DNA of 64,000 nt from Sphingomonas sp. CCH21-G11. Lineage in GTDB: Bacteria; Pseudomonadota; Alphaproteobacteria; Sphingomonadales; Sphingomonadaceae. Positions 17,407-26,669 of the stretch are shown here, in pieces; the first letter of the stretch is position 1; the number at the start of each line of letters is the position of its first letter. The translations under genes and the position numbers were made by a program. Location: the NCBI RefSeq assembly GCF_001555965.1, contig NZ_LSHX01000036.1:1-64000 (forward strand). The letters are read 5' to 3'. The notes under the pieces are model-generated. The model was not told the DNA's origin and searched no databases. It was given only the letters and a program-made list of their open reading frames with translations.

Positions 17407-18030
17407 TTATGCAGCTTTTCCAAGCGCTCGCTTTACAGAGGGCGCAATCGTATAGACCGCCTCTCGACCGGCTCCGCGGTTTTCGTGGTCGACGCGGTAG
17501 CCTTGATAGTGCCGATGCAGCAGTCCAGCACGAACCAGATCCGACACGGCACGGCTGACGTTAGTGCGGCCAGAATGACGAAGCCTCGTACGCACCTCGT
17601 CAGCAATCATCTGCTTTGCGCAAGTTACATCGGTCGGTAGCGCGCCCCTGCCGCTCAGATCCGCGCGGACCTGCTCGACCACGGCAAGCCGGCGCGCATC
17701 GCGTTGCGCCATCGGCATCAGGGCGTCGCTCAGCCAGTCCCTGACCGGGATCGCGCGCGCGCCTTCGCGGATATAGGGTCCGGCACTGTCGGACTCGCCT
17801 GCAGCGCGAGCGATGAGGTTCAGCACCATGAAGGTATATCGCGGACGCGCCGAAATGCGGGCCAAACGCTCCAAGACCGAAGGCAGATCGAGATCGTTAT
17901 CCCTTCCGCCGGATGATGGACCAGATTGCCGCGGCGCGCTCTGTGTCAATTTGCGAGGCGTGACCGGACCAGCGCTCAACTTGCTGGCATCGGCGACGAT
18001 GTCCTTCGCGAAGAGGTCGGGCTGGAACAT
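17407..18030 (-). CDS. Winged-helix DNA-binding protein of unknown role
   Basis: A 207-residue protein I do not recognise by name. The C-terminal third (TNVSRAVSDLVRAGLLHRHYQGYRVDH, then AVYTI) reads as a winged helix with its wing. The N-terminal 50 residues are Pro/Ser-rich. The middle (DWLSDALMPMAQRDARRLAVVEQVRADL) is helical. A 13-bp perfect inverted repeat lies 70 bp upstream of the start and an AT-rich stretch lies right after the stop. It could be a plasmid replication or conjugation regulator; that is inference. Confidence 0.55.
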   Translation of the reverse strand: MFQPDLFAKDIVADASKLSAGPVTPRKLTQSAPRQSGPSSGGRDNDLDLPSVLERLARISARPRYTFMVLNLIARAAGESDSAGPYIREGARAIPVRDWLSDALMPMAQRDARRLAVVEQVRADLSGRGALPTDVTCAKQMIADEVRTRLRHSGRTNVSRAVSDLVRAGLLHRHYQGYRVDHENRGAGREAVYTIAPSVKRALGKAA

Positions 18031-18100
18031 GGAACATTACAAGCACAGCCGTACTGATTTGTGAATCCACTACCTGCAATGTGCTGATTTTTAGCCACTA

Positions 18101-18136
18101 GTGACACTTTACCAGACCTCGCAGGTAAAGTGTCAC
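18101..18136. promoter_or_regulatory. Perfect 13-bp inverted repeat between divergent genes
   Basis: GTGACACTTTACC (18101-18113) and GGTAAAGTGTCAC (18124-18136) are exact complements separated by 10 bp. They lie between the winged-helix gene (minus) and the HNH gene (plus). There is no T-tract and no gene ends here, so an operator or replication site is more likely than a terminator. Confidence 0.65.
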
Positions 18137-18273
18137 CCGTGGGCTTTCCCGGCCGCAGATGCCGCCCCAGTTTAGCTGCCTGAGCCCCGGATTCGCGCTC
18201 GGGATCGACCAGGCCTTGGTGTAATGGCGTTGCCTGCGCGGCCGATGATCGGCGCGTAAAGTCGGACAAACGC

Positions 18274-18612
18274 ATGGCGCGCAAACATTCGAAACACGGT
18301 TCATACGAAGACCTGAATCGCGACGATGAGGCGCCGGCGACAGTAGCGCCTTGCTGGCTGTGCGGTCGGCCTACTGGCAAAACCGTCATCTGGCACCATC
18401 CTGTGCCGAAAAGTCGGGGTGGGCGCGATATCGTGCCCATGCACCCCATCTGCCAGCAGACGGTGACAGCCAACTTCAGCAATTCCGAACTCGAGCGGCA
18501 CGGCATGGATGTGGCGGCCCTGCTGGCCAATCCCGCCATCCGCAAATTCGTTGACTGGGTCGTCAAAAAGGACCCTGACTTTACCGCCACAACGACCAAG
18601 AAGCAGCGCTAG
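18274..18612 (+). CDS. Small HNH-like zinc-finger protein
   Basis: A 112-residue protein with CWLCGRPT followed by VIWHHPVPKSRGGRD and HPICQQTVTANFSNSELER. The CxxC, HH and H-x2-C arrangement and spacing resemble a compact HNH endonuclease treble clef, with CxxC pairing with HPIC rather than a second CxxC. The C-terminal tail is Lys-rich. Nuclease activity is not assured. It is divergent from the winged-helix gene. Confidence 0.6.
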   Translation: MARKHSKHGSYEDLNRDDEAPATVAPCWLCGRPTGKTVIWHHPVPKSRGGRDIVPMHPICQQTVTANFSNSELERHGMDVAALLANPAIRKFVDWVVKKDPDFTATTTKKQR

Positions 18613-18837
18613 TACGACTGCGCCTTCACGACCCAAACGCTGCCAATCAAGTCGAGCTTATCGCCGCTTGGGCGCGGGCGCTGGTTCGGGTGCAGCAAAC
18701 AGCTCCTTTCACAGGTCTCAAATCCGTAGGCTGAACTCAAGGGGTGATTGCTTGTCCGCCTATGATCCTCTTTGCTGTCGGCCGGGTGGCTTCGACTGGC
18801 CGGTTTGGGGCGGATCGCGGATAAGCTAAGGACGGCC

Positions 18838-19104
18838 ATGGACTTTGATCAACTGCTCATCCATTTGTTCGGCACCGACGAGATCGCCGACCTTGCCCCT
18901 GAACAGCTCGCCGAAGGCATCGACCGCCTGCGGGTCCAGTTCGGGCTTGAGCAGGATCGTGGACGCCGTTTCGCCCTCTGGTGCTTGGCTTACATGCTCG
19001 GCACTGCGCCCGACCTCGATGTCGCCTTCAAGGACGAAGCGGATCGGAACTCGGCGCGCGACTTCATGGACACCGTCGACCGCCAAATAGAGAAGGGCAG
19101 CTGA
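18838..19104 (+). CDS. Hypothetical acidic protein
   Basis: An 88-residue acidic helical protein (MDFDQLLIHLFGTDEIADLAPEQ...). I do not recognise a family. AAGGA five bases upstream supports the ATG at 18838. It precedes another small gene on the same strand by 31 bp; both look like accessory plasmid genes. Confidence 0.55.
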   Translation: MDFDQLLIHLFGTDEIADLAPEQLAEGIDRLRVQFGLEQDRGRRFALWCLAYMLGTAPDLDVAFKDEADRNSARDFMDTVDRQIEKGS

Positions 19105-19135
19105 ACGATGACGACAGTACTCAAAAGCACCGCTG

Positions 19136-19393
19136 ATGTCGGATGAGTATGCCCATGGTCGGCGAGATGGATTGCGGCTCGCGCTAGCAGTTCTGGCGGC
19201 GGAAGAGGCAAAATGGGCGGCGCTACTAGGCGAAAGCCCGTCGTGGCGGACCAACGCGACCCGCGAGGTGAGGCACAAGGCGCTTCAGGTCGCGCAGAAG
19301 CGAATAAAGACAGTTTTGAACCGGCTCACGCCGAAGGCCGATGGCCAGATTGATCCGGAGTTCGCCTCTGCCCTCGAAAAGGTAGGACTATAG
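19136..19393 (+). CDS. Hypothetical protein
   Basis: An 85-residue basic helical protein (MSDEYAHGRRDGLRLALAVL...) without recognised motifs. It follows the previous small gene closely and codon use matches nearby genes, supporting a real gene. Function unknown. Confidence 0.45.
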   Translation: MSDEYAHGRRDGLRLALAVLAAEEAKWAALLGESPSWRTNATREVRHKALQVAQKRIKTVLNRLTPKADGQIDPEFASALEKVGL

Positions 19394-19438
19394 CGGCCGA
19401 CCGTTTCGACCCACAAACGACCATTCAGGGCTGATGCC

Positions 19439-19696
19439 GTGAATCCAGAAACCGGACGTTCGTTCATGGAAATGTATCAACTTAGCCACCGGGCGGGGAC
19501 CTTCGGCCTGAGATTCTTGGGGCGAGAGGTTGTAGTCATTCGTTGTTGCGACCGCGAATGGCCGTTATTGTCAATCAAGGAAGCAATAACTGACCTAACG
19601 GACAACATCGAGCTCGACGTTCCTAGCCCTACTGTGGGGTATATATTATTCGCGAATTGGGCATTTATCTCGTCATTATTTCATCGAAACCGATAG
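19439..19696 (+). CDS. Doubtful small ORF converging on cobU
   Basis: Eighty-five codons from a GTG; the 3' end overlaps the 3' end of cobU by 21 bp. Base composition is more AT-rich than the surroundings and there is no family match I can name. It marks the junction between the plasmid-like block and the cobalamin locus and may be non-coding. Confidence 0.25.
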   Translation: MNPETGRSFMEMYQLSHRAGTFGLRFLGREVVVIRCCDREWPLLSIKEAITDLTDNIELDVPSPTVGYILFANWAFISSLFHRNR

Positions 19697-20203
19697 ACCC
19701 GCAGCGACGAAGAAAACCTTGTCGGCAGTAGCTGCGACGCATTGATGCAACCGGCCCGCCTCGTCCCGAAAACGCCGTGCCAACGCATTGTCGGGCACGA
19801 TGCCGAGGCCGACCTCATTACTGACGATCACGAGCGGACAGCGCGCATTGCCTATGGCAGACAGGAGTCTATCGCTCGCCTGTATGATGTCGACGTCTGA
19901 CAAAAGCAGATTGCTCACCCACAGGGTCAGGCAATCAACGAGCACGACATTTCCGTCGACCGCTTCCTTCCCGATCGCTTCGGGCAGGTTGATCGGACAT
20001 TCGACGGTACGCCAGCGTGGACCGCGATCCGCGCGGTGGCGCGCGATCCGCTCGGTCATTTCTGCATCGAAGGTCTGGCCTGTCGCCAGGTAGACCGGTG
20101 CAACCGTTTGGCTGTCGGCCAATTTTTCCGCCAGTTCTTGCGCCAGCCGGCTTTTGCCCGATCGCGCGCCGCCCAAGAAAAACACGACGTTCGCTCCGGT
20201 CAC
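19676..20203 (-). CDS. cobU: Adenosylcobinamide kinase / guanylyltransferase
   Basis: A 175-residue bifunctional enzyme that phosphorylates adenosylcobinamide and transfers GMP to give adenosylcobinamide-GDP. The P-loop FLGGARSGKS (8-17), RHRADRGPRW and VLVDCLTLWVSNLL are characteristic of CobU/CobP. It is transcribed divergently from the riboswitch-controlled operon that holds the remaining lower-ligand genes. Length is normal. Confidence 0.93.
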   Translation of the reverse strand: MTGANVVFFLGGARSGKSRLAQELAEKLADSQTVAPVYLATGQTFDAEMTERIARHRADRGPRWRTVECPINLPEAIGKEAVDGNVVLVDCLTLWVSNLLLSDVDIIQASDRLLSAIGNARCPLVIVSNEVGLGIVPDNALARRFRDEAGRLHQCVAATADKVFFVAAGLSVSMK

Positions 20204-20234
20204 TCTTGTCCTTTCTCATCCCAACGAATATCGA

Positions 20235-20430
20235 CGCCAGGCGACAGGTTTCCAGAAATGGAAATAATAGGGAACCCGGAAGCTGATAATTTATCTGCAA
20301 GCCGGGGCTGTGCCCGCAACTGTGACCGGATAGCGGTCGCTCCATATGCCACTGGCGGCCTTGGCTGCTGGGAAGGCGGGGCGGACGTGACGACCCGGGA
20401 GCCAGGAGACCTGCCTGTCGCGGTCGGTCC
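20235..20430 (+). promoter_or_regulatory. Cobalamin riboswitch
   Basis: The leader contains, in order, an AGGGAA-type stretch (ATAGGGAACCCGG), GCCGGGGCTGTGCCCGCAACTG, the B12-box core GCCACTGG (20348-20355) and the 3' strand GGGAGCCAGGAGACCTGCC. This arrangement is that of AdoCbl riboswitches upstream of btuB genes. It ends about 150 bp before the btuB start and should repress btuB and the downstream genes when cobalamin is plentiful. Confidence 0.9.
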
Positions 20431-20582
20431 TTTGTGCCAACGGGGTGTTTGGCATGATCGGGGGAAAACCTCGCGTGACGACATCGATGGAGGTGGCGCG
20501 CGTGAGGGTTCAGACCATTTCGCTCTACGTGAGTCCGTGCCGCTGGCGCGTGCAACCTCGCTTTGTTCAAAAAGGAGGTTCC

Positions 20583-22493
20583 ATGCGTTACCCATTTGTT
20601 GCTCTGCTAAGCGCAATCAGCCTGTCCTCGCCCGCCTATGCCGGTGAAGCGCCAGAGCCGGAAAGCGACGAAGCGATCGTCGTCACCGCCAACCGCACCG
20701 CACAACCGCTGTCACGCGTCGGCCAGTCAGTCAGCGTCGTCGATGCCGCAGAAATCGCCCGTCGCCAGACAGCAACTGTTGTCGATATTCTGCGCACGCT
20801 GCCCGGCGTTTCGATTGTTCGCAACGGCGGCATTGGCACGGCGACGGGAGTGTTCATCCGTGGCGCCGAGAGCGACCAGACCGTGACATTGATCGACGGC
20901 GTCAAGCTCAACGATCCGTCGTCCCCAGGCGGCGGCTTTAATTTCGGCAATCTCCTGGTCGGCAATATCGATCGGATCGAGGTGCTGCGCGGATCGCAAT
21001 CGGTGCTGTGGGGCAGTCAAGCAATTGGAGGGGTCATCAACATGATCACCCGGCCACCAACCGACGCCCTGGCGATCAACGCGCGCGCCGAATATGGCTA
21101 TCGCAACACTGGGCAACTGGTCGGCAATATCTCTGGCAAGCTGGGGTCGCTCTCGGCGAGCGGCGGCGGCGGCTATCTGCGCACCGATGGCATCTCGACC
21201 TTTAGCGAAGCTCGCGGCGGCGCGGAACGCGACGGATATGAAAATTACGGGGCCAACGCCAATCTGAAGCTGGCGCTGAGCGACCAGTTTTCGCTCGATG
21301 CGCGCGGCTGGTATTCGAATGGCACCGTTGGGATTGACGGCTTTCCGGCACCGAGCTTTACTTTTGCCGATACGAGGGAGATCGCGAAAACGAGGGAAAT
21401 CGTGGGCTACGCCGGTGGCAACGCAGCCTTTTTTAGTGGTCGATTCCGTAATCGTCTAGGCTTTGCCTACACCGACACACGCCGCCGCAATGATGATCGC
21501 GGCACCGAGACATTTGCCGCAAAGGGCCGCAACGAACGGCTGGAATATCAGGGGATTTTCGAGATTGCCGACGGCTGGCAGGCGACGGCCGGGCTGGAGC
21601 GCGAGACTTCGCGCTTCATTTCGTCCAGCTTTGGCGCCGCGCCGTCCATTGGTCGGGCGCGACTGGACAGTGTCTATGGCCAGCTGGTGGCGACGCCGGT
21701 TGCCGACCTGACGCTGACTGGCGGGGTGCGACAGGACGATCATGACCGTTTCGGCGGGGCAACCACATTTGGCGCAAGCGGTGTGTTTCGGCTTTCTGGA
21801 ACTGGTCTGACCCTTCGCGCCAGCTATGCGGAGGGCTTCAAGGCACCATCGTTGTTCCAGCTACAGAGCAATTTCGGCAATCAGGCGCTACGCCCCGAAC
21901 GCGCCACGGGATGGGATGCAGGCATCACCGAACGCGCGCTGGGCGGCAGACTTGAAGCCGGGATCACCTATTTCAGGCGCAACAGCACCGACCTGATCAA
22001 CTTCATTTCTTGCGTGCCGCCATTGACGGGCATTTGCACCAATCGAGCGTCGGGCACCTACGACAATGTGGCGCAAGCGCTGGCAGATGGGATCGAAATC
22101 AGCCTGGCGTTGCGCCCGATCGAGACGCTGCGCGTGCAGGCCAATTACACCTATACGAACGCCGTCAATCGGTCATCGGGCAGCGCCAATTTCGGCAAGT
22201 TTCTGGTACGCCGGCCACAGCATAGCGCGACGGTGCTGATCGATTATAGTTGGGGGGTCGGGCTCACGACCGGGGCCACGCTGACCCATGTCGGCACCAG
22301 CTTCGACAATGCCAGCAACAGCCGCAAGCTACAGGGCTATGTGTTGGCCGATGTACGCCTGTCCTATCCGGTAACCCCGCGCATCGCGCTTTATGGCCGA
22401 ATCGAAAACCTGTTCGACGAGCGCTATGAAACCGCTTTCCGCTTTGGGCAGCTAGGTCGCGCTGCTTATGTCGGCGCGCGGTTCACTTATTGA
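20583..22493 (+). CDS. btuB: BtuB-type TonB-dependent cobalamin receptor
   Basis: A 636-residue outer-membrane receptor. Signal peptide MRYPFVALLSAISLSSPAYA, TonB-box-like DEAIVVTANR, plug domain (TLPGVSIVRNGGIG; SVLWGSQAIGGVINMITR) and a 22-strand barrel ending in an aromatic Tyr. A strong AAAGGAGGTT precedes the ATG at 20583; longer frames run into the riboswitch. Its place right after a cobalamin riboswitch gives the substrate. Confidence 0.92.
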   Translation: MRYPFVALLSAISLSSPAYAGEAPEPESDEAIVVTANRTAQPLSRVGQSVSVVDAAEIARRQTATVVDILRTLPGVSIVRNGGIGTATGVFIRGAESDQTVTLIDGVKLNDPSSPGGGFNFGNLLVGNIDRIEVLRGSQSVLWGSQAIGGVINMITRPPTDALAINARAEYGYRNTGQLVGNISGKLGSLSASGGGGYLRTDGISTFSEARGGAERDGYENYGANANLKLALSDQFSLDARGWYSNGTVGIDGFPAPSFTFADTREIAKTREIVGYAGGNAAFFSGRFRNRLGFAYTDTRRRNDDRGTETFAAKGRNERLEYQGIFEIADGWQATAGLERETSRFISSSFGAAPSIGRARLDSVYGQLVATPVADLTLTGGVRQDDHDRFGGATTFGASGVFRLSGTGLTLRASYAEGFKAPSLFQLQSNFGNQALRPERATGWDAGITERALGGRLEAGITYFRRNSTDLINFISCVPPLTGICTNRASGTYDNVAQALADGIEISLALRPIETLRVQANYTYTNAVNRSSGSANFGKFLVRRPQHSATVLIDYSWGVGLTTGATLTHVGTSFDNASNSRKLQGYVLADVRLSYPVTPRIALYGRIENLFDERYETAFRFGQLGRAAYVGARFTY

Positions 22494-22503
22494 TGGGGCA
22501 GCA

Positions 22504-23487
22504 ATGACCACCGCGTCCTTTACCGTCCATGGCGGGCGGCTGGCGCTGGCGCGGGCGCAATTCCCGACGCATCTTGAATGGATCGATCTGTCGACCGGAA
22601 TAGGTCCGTGGGCCTACCCCGCAGCGGTCGATGCCGAGGCTCTGCGCCGGTTGCCCGAGCCGGGCGCGCTGACCGCGCTTGAGGCCGCCGCGGCGGCGGT
22701 GTTCGGGAGCGATCCGGCCGCGACGGTCGCGGTGCCGGGCAGCGACATTGCACTGCGGTTGATCGGCCGATTAATCCCGGCGCGAACACCCGCCATTCTT
22801 GGTCCGGGTTATGCCGGGCATCAAGCGATGTGGCCAGACTCGGTTTTGCTAACCGATCTTGCCGCCGAGCAACATGATGTGCTCGTCCTTGCCCGTCCCA
22901 ATAATCCCGACGGCGCGATAATCGACCGCGAGCGGCTTGCCGACGCAGCGCGGCTCCTGGGCACAAAGGGTGGCTGGCTGATCGTCGATGAGGCGTTCGC
23001 CGATGCCGGGACAGAGCCGGGGATCGCTGCGGCGAAATGGCCTCGCACCATCGTGCTGCGATCGTTCGGCAAGTTTTTCGGGCTGGCAGGCTTGCGGCTC
23101 GGCTTCGTCATCGCGCCGCCGGTTTTTGCAGCATCGTTGCGGCAGATGCTTGGTGACTGGCCGATCTCCGGCCCCGCGATCGCCATCGGTACAGCTGCCT
23201 ATCGCGACCTTGCCTGGCAAACGGCCCAACGACGTCGGCTGAGTGATGCAGCGGTGCGACTCGACGAAGTGCTGAGCGAGGCCGGTTTTGCGATTGCGGG
23301 CGGCACACCCTGCTTCCGGCTGGTCGACACGCCCAACGCAGCGGGGGTGTTCGAGCAGCTGGCACGCAGCGCTATCCTGACGCGACCCTTTGCCGACGAT
23401 CCGCGCCGCCTGCGCGTCGGCCTGCCATCGACCGAAACCGACACCGCGCGGCTCAAACAAGCCCTTCAGACTGCGAGGATGACATGA
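22504..23487 (+). CDS. cobC: Threonine-phosphate decarboxylase / CobC-type aminotransferase fold
   Basis: A 327-residue PLP enzyme that makes (R)-1-amino-2-propanol phosphate, the linker between the corrin ring and the nucleotide loop. Features include the substrate region LARPNNPDGAI, LIVDEAFAD (Asp pairing with PLP) and the Schiff-base Lys in RSFGKFFGLAGLRLG. It is named cobD in Salmonella and cobC in Pseudomonas. Start 22504 follows btuB by 10 bp and matches the family N-terminus. Confidence 0.88.
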   Translation: MTTASFTVHGGRLALARAQFPTHLEWIDLSTGIGPWAYPAAVDAEALRRLPEPGALTALEAAAAAVFGSDPAATVAVPGSDIALRLIGRLIPARTPAILGPGYAGHQAMWPDSVLLTDLAAEQHDVLVLARPNNPDGAIIDRERLADAARLLGTKGGWLIVDEAFADAGTEPGIAAAKWPRTIVLRSFGKFFGLAGLRLGFVIAPPVFAASLRQMLGDWPISGPAIAIGTAAYRDLAWQTAQRRRLSDAAVRLDEVLSEAGFAIAGGTPCFRLVDTPNAAGVFEQLARSAILTRPFADDPRRLRVGLPSTETDTARLKQALQTARMT

Positions 23488-24110
23488 CCGACCCCGAAGC
23501 ACCCGCCCCCGAAACGGATTTTACCTCCCACAATGCTCGCATGAAGCGCGTGCAGGCTGCCCGCGCCCGTATTCAGGCGCGGCATACGCTCGAACGCGGC
23601 CTGCTGATCGTCCATACCGGCAATGGCAAAGGTAAATCCTCCTCCGCCTTTGGCATGGCAATCCGCAGTCTAGGCTGGGGCATGAAGGTCGGCATTGTCC
23701 AATATGTGAAGGGCAGCTGGGAAACGGGCGAGAAGACCTTCTTCCAGGCCAATCCCGATTTATTGACCTTCGAGGTCATGGGCGAAGGCTTCACCTGGGA
23801 CACGCAGGATCGCGCCCGCGACATCGAAGCGGCACAAGCGGCTTGGACGCGGTCAAAAGAGCTAATTCTCGACCCAGATTACGAGTTCATTATCCTCGAT
23901 GAACTCAACATCGTCCTGCGCGATGATACGCTGCCCATCGCCGAGATCGTGGATTTTCTGCGTGACCGACCGCTGACCAAGCATATCTGCATCACCGGGC
24001 GGAACGCGAAGCCGGAACTGCTGGAGATCGCCGATCTTGTGACCGAATTTCAGGAGGTGAAGCACCCGTTCAAGGCCGGGTTCAAGGCGCAAAAGGGGGT
24101 CGAATATTGA
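23484..24110 (+). CDS. cobO: Cob(I)alamin adenosyltransferase (CobO/BtuR type)
   Basis: A 208-residue enzyme that transfers the adenosyl group from ATP to cob(I)alamin or cobinamide. P-loop HTGNGKGKSSSAFG (from residue 44) and the family motifs VQYVKGSWETGE and FIILDELNIVLR are present. It has the short N-terminal helix typical of the CobA/CobO family. ATGA overlap with the upstream gene; a TTGA overlap couples it to btuF. Confidence 0.93.
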   Translation: MTDPEAPAPETDFTSHNARMKRVQAARARIQARHTLERGLLIVHTGNGKGKSSSAFGMAIRSLGWGMKVGIVQYVKGSWETGEKTFFQANPDLLTFEVMGEGFTWDTQDRARDIEAAQAAWTRSKELILDPDYEFIILDELNIVLRDDTLPIAEIVDFLRDRPLTKHICITGRNAKPELLEIADLVTEFQEVKHPFKAGFKAQKGVEY

Positions 24111-24940
24111 TCCGCATATTTGCCTGCATGCTGGCGTTGGCGGTAACGTCGTGCGCGGTCCCCAGCGCATCGCCCGGGCACAAAAGCGGTGCCAACGGCC
24201 TGCGCATCGTATCGATCAATCCGTGTGTGGACTCGATCCTGATGCACGTCGCCGACCGCAGCCAGATTGCGGGCATCAGCCATTATTCGCAGGATCCGCG
24301 CGCCACCTCCATCCCGATCGCGCAGGCGATGCAGTTCAAGGCAACGTCGGGCACGGCGGAGGAAGTGGTCGCGCTCGCGCCCGATCTGGTCATTGCTGGC
24401 GCTCATGTCGCGCCGTCGACCATCGCGGCACTCAAACGGATGCACATCGCCTTGTTGCAACTCAGCGTGCCGGAAACCATCGCTGAGAATCGCGACCAAA
24501 TCAGTAAAATCGCAACCGCCATTGGCCATGCCGAACGCGGCAAGCGGTTGAACGCGCGGATCGATGCCGCGATTGCAGCCGCGCGCACAACGCAGCCGAC
24601 GATCCCGGCGCTTATCTGGCAGGGCGGCGGACTGGTGCCGGGAGACGGCACGCTGGCCAGCGTCTTGCTGCGGAGCGCCGGTTTTAGCAATCTGAGCGGT
24701 GATTACGGCCTGAAGAAATGGGATGTGCTGTCGCTCGAATATCTCGTCGCCAACCCACCGCGCGTGCTGCTTACGGTCGGTGATGCGACCGTCTCGGACC
24801 GCATGGTGGGCCATCCAGTCGTGCGGCAGCTATCCCGCACTATAGCGCTCCGCCCCTATCCGGAACGGTTGCTGCACTGCGGCGGGCCGACGATTATCGA
24901 TGCAGTCGCTGAACTGGCCAAGGCGAGGCGAAGCCTGTGA
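24107..24940 (+). CDS. btuF: BtuF-like periplasmic corrinoid-binding protein
   Basis: A 277-residue substrate-binding protein of the class III (BtuF/FhuD) type: N-terminal export signal with a Cys at TSCAV (possible lipoprotein), RIVSINPCVDSILMHVADR, ALAPDLVIAG and a long connecting helix. It starts at TTG, overlapping the cobO stop, with AAGGGGG seven bases upstream. It hands corrinoid to the BtuCD transporter encoded next. Confidence 0.85.
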   Translation: MIRIFACMLALAVTSCAVPSASPGHKSGANGLRIVSINPCVDSILMHVADRSQIAGISHYSQDPRATSIPIAQAMQFKATSGTAEEVVALAPDLVIAGAHVAPSTIAALKRMHIALLQLSVPETIAENRDQISKIATAIGHAERGKRLNARIDAAIAAARTTQPTIPALIWQGGGLVPGDGTLASVLLRSAGFSNLSGDYGLKKWDVLSLEYLVANPPRVLLTVGDATVSDRMVGHPVVRQLSRTIALRPYPERLLHCGGPTIIDAVAELAKARRSL

Positions 24941-25902
24941 CGGCGCGGGTGACCTGTGCACTAACGCTCGCGCTCGTCGCGGCGATGCTGCTGTCCTTGA
25001 TCGCGGGTAAAGTCTGGGTCCCGCCCGCGATCCTCGGCAGCGATGACCCGCGCGCGTTGATCATCATGGAATTGCGCCTGCCACGGACGTTGCTGGCGGC
25101 TTTGGTCGGTGCTGCACTTGGCATGTCGGGCGCGGCGATGCAGGGCTATCTTCGCAATCCGCTGGCGGATCCCGGCCTGTTCGGCGTTTCATCAGGCGCT
25201 GCACTTGGCGCCGTTATCTCGCTATTCTTCGGCTATGGCGCGCAGGCATGGCTATTGCCAACCTTTGCGCTGACCGGGGCGGCGGCAGCGATGGCGTTGC
25301 TCGCGCTGCTTATCGGCCGGTCGGGCAGCTTAATCGTCTTCACGCTCGGCGGCGTGATCCTGTCCAGTATTGCGGGGTCGATGACCGCGCTGGCAATCAG
25401 TCTGGCACCGACACCTTTCGCGACATCGCAGATCGTGACCTGGCTGATGGGAGCTTTGACCGATCGGAGCTGGGATGATGTAACGATCGCCCTGCCACTG
25501 ATCGCAATCGGTATCGCGCTGCTCGCGGCGACCGCGCGCTCACTTGATGTGCTCACACTAGGAGAGCCCGCCGCTCGATCGATGGGGGTAGATCCGTTGC
25601 GCCTGCAGCTACTGATCATCGGCGGCGTGGGGCTGTGCGTCGGCGCGTCGGTGGCGGCGGCCGGGATCATCGGCTTTGTCGGCCTGATCGTGCCGCATCT
25701 CGTCCGCCCCTTTGTCGGCCATCGGCCATCGGCTGTGTTGCTGCCTTCGGCGATCGCTGGCGCCCTGCTGCTGGTGGTTGCCGACAGCGTCGTGCGCGCC
25801 GCACCCACCGTCAGCGAGTTGCGCCTCGGCATCGCCATGTCGATGCTGGGGGGCCCCTTCTTCCTGGTGCTCCTCCTCCGGATGCGGCGGCAATTGCCAT
25901 GA
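24937..25902 (+). CDS. btuC: BtuC-like FecCD-family corrinoid permease
   Basis: A 321-residue inner-membrane permease with about nine to ten helices. Family signatures LRLPRTLLAALVGAALGMSG, NPLADPGLFGVSSGA and GFVGLIVPHLVRPFVG are clear. It forms the translocation pore with BtuD and takes substrate from BtuF. It starts at GTG overlapping the btuF stop and ends with an ATGA overlap into btuD. Confidence 0.92.
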   Translation: MTARVTCALTLALVAAMLLSLIAGKVWVPPAILGSDDPRALIIMELRLPRTLLAALVGAALGMSGAAMQGYLRNPLADPGLFGVSSGAALGAVISLFFGYGAQAWLLPTFALTGAAAAMALLALLIGRSGSLIVFTLGGVILSSIAGSMTALAISLAPTPFATSQIVTWLMGALTDRSWDDVTIALPLIAIGIALLAATARSLDVLTLGEPAARSMGVDPLRLQLLIIGGVGLCVGASVAAAGIIGFVGLIVPHLVRPFVGHRPSAVLLPSAIAGALLLVVADSVVRAAPTVSELRLGIAMSMLGGPFFLVLLLRMRRQLP

Positions 25903-26669
25903 GCCTGATCACGCGTCACCTCTCGCTGATGCTCGGTGGCACACAGGTGCTCGACCGCGTGGATACATGCTTTGAACGGGGCCGCGTTACTGCCATTCTC
26001 GGCCCCAACGGTGCGGGGAAATCGAGCCTGCTCAGTTGCCTTGTCGGACTTCACCTGCCCGATAGCGGGACCGTAGATCTGGACGGAACATCGCGTGCGC
26101 AGATCTATCGCCGCGACCTTGCGCGCAGGATCGGCTATCTGCCGCAGACCGCGGATGTTCACTGGGATGTCGATGTCGAGACACTGGTTGCGCTTGGCCG
26201 CTTTCCCCACCGCGGGCGCTGGGGCGCCAATGATGCGGATCGGACCGCGATCGCCGCCGCCATGGCCGCGACCGACGTGACGGGCCTCGCGGGACGCATC
26301 GTCAACACATTGTCAGGTGGCGAGCGGGGCCGCGCCTTGCTTGCGCGCGTACTCGCGGGCACGCCGGAATGGCTGCTTGCCGACGAACCGCTGGCGAGCC
26401 TTGACCCGGCGCATCAGCTCGATGTTCTCGATTGCCTCCGGTCTATCGCGCGGCAAGGCGCCGGGGTCATTGTCGTCCTCCACGATCTCAATCAGGCAGC
26501 ACGCGTGGCCGATGAGGTTCTACTTATGCGGAGCGGGCGCGTGATCGCGCACGGTACGCCGGATGCCGTACTGACACCAGATCGCATCGACGAGACATAT
26601 GGCGTGTCGGCCTTTGTCGGACACACGCCCGACGGGCAACGGTTCCTGATTGCCACAGGTCGCGCGTGA
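25899..26669 (+). CDS. btuD: BtuD-like ABC transporter ATPase
   Basis: A 256-residue ATPase: Walker A LGPNGAGKSSL, Q-loop near YLPQTADVHWD, signature LSGGERGRALLARVLAG, Walker B LLADEPLASLDPAHQ and H-loop VVLHDLNQA. It energises corrinoid import through BtuC. The start at 25899 is fixed by ATGA overlap with btuC; the longer frame upstream is a btuC shadow. Confidence 0.92.
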   Translation: MSLITRHLSLMLGGTQVLDRVDTCFERGRVTAILGPNGAGKSSLLSCLVGLHLPDSGTVDLDGTSRAQIYRRDLARRIGYLPQTADVHWDVDVETLVALGRFPHRGRWGANDADRTAIAAAMAATDVTGLAGRIVNTLSGGERGRALLARVLAGTPEWLLADEPLASLDPAHQLDVLDCLRSIARQGAGVIVVLHDLNQAARVADEVLLMRSGRVIAHGTPDAVLTPDRIDETYGVSAFVGHTPDGQRFLIATGRA

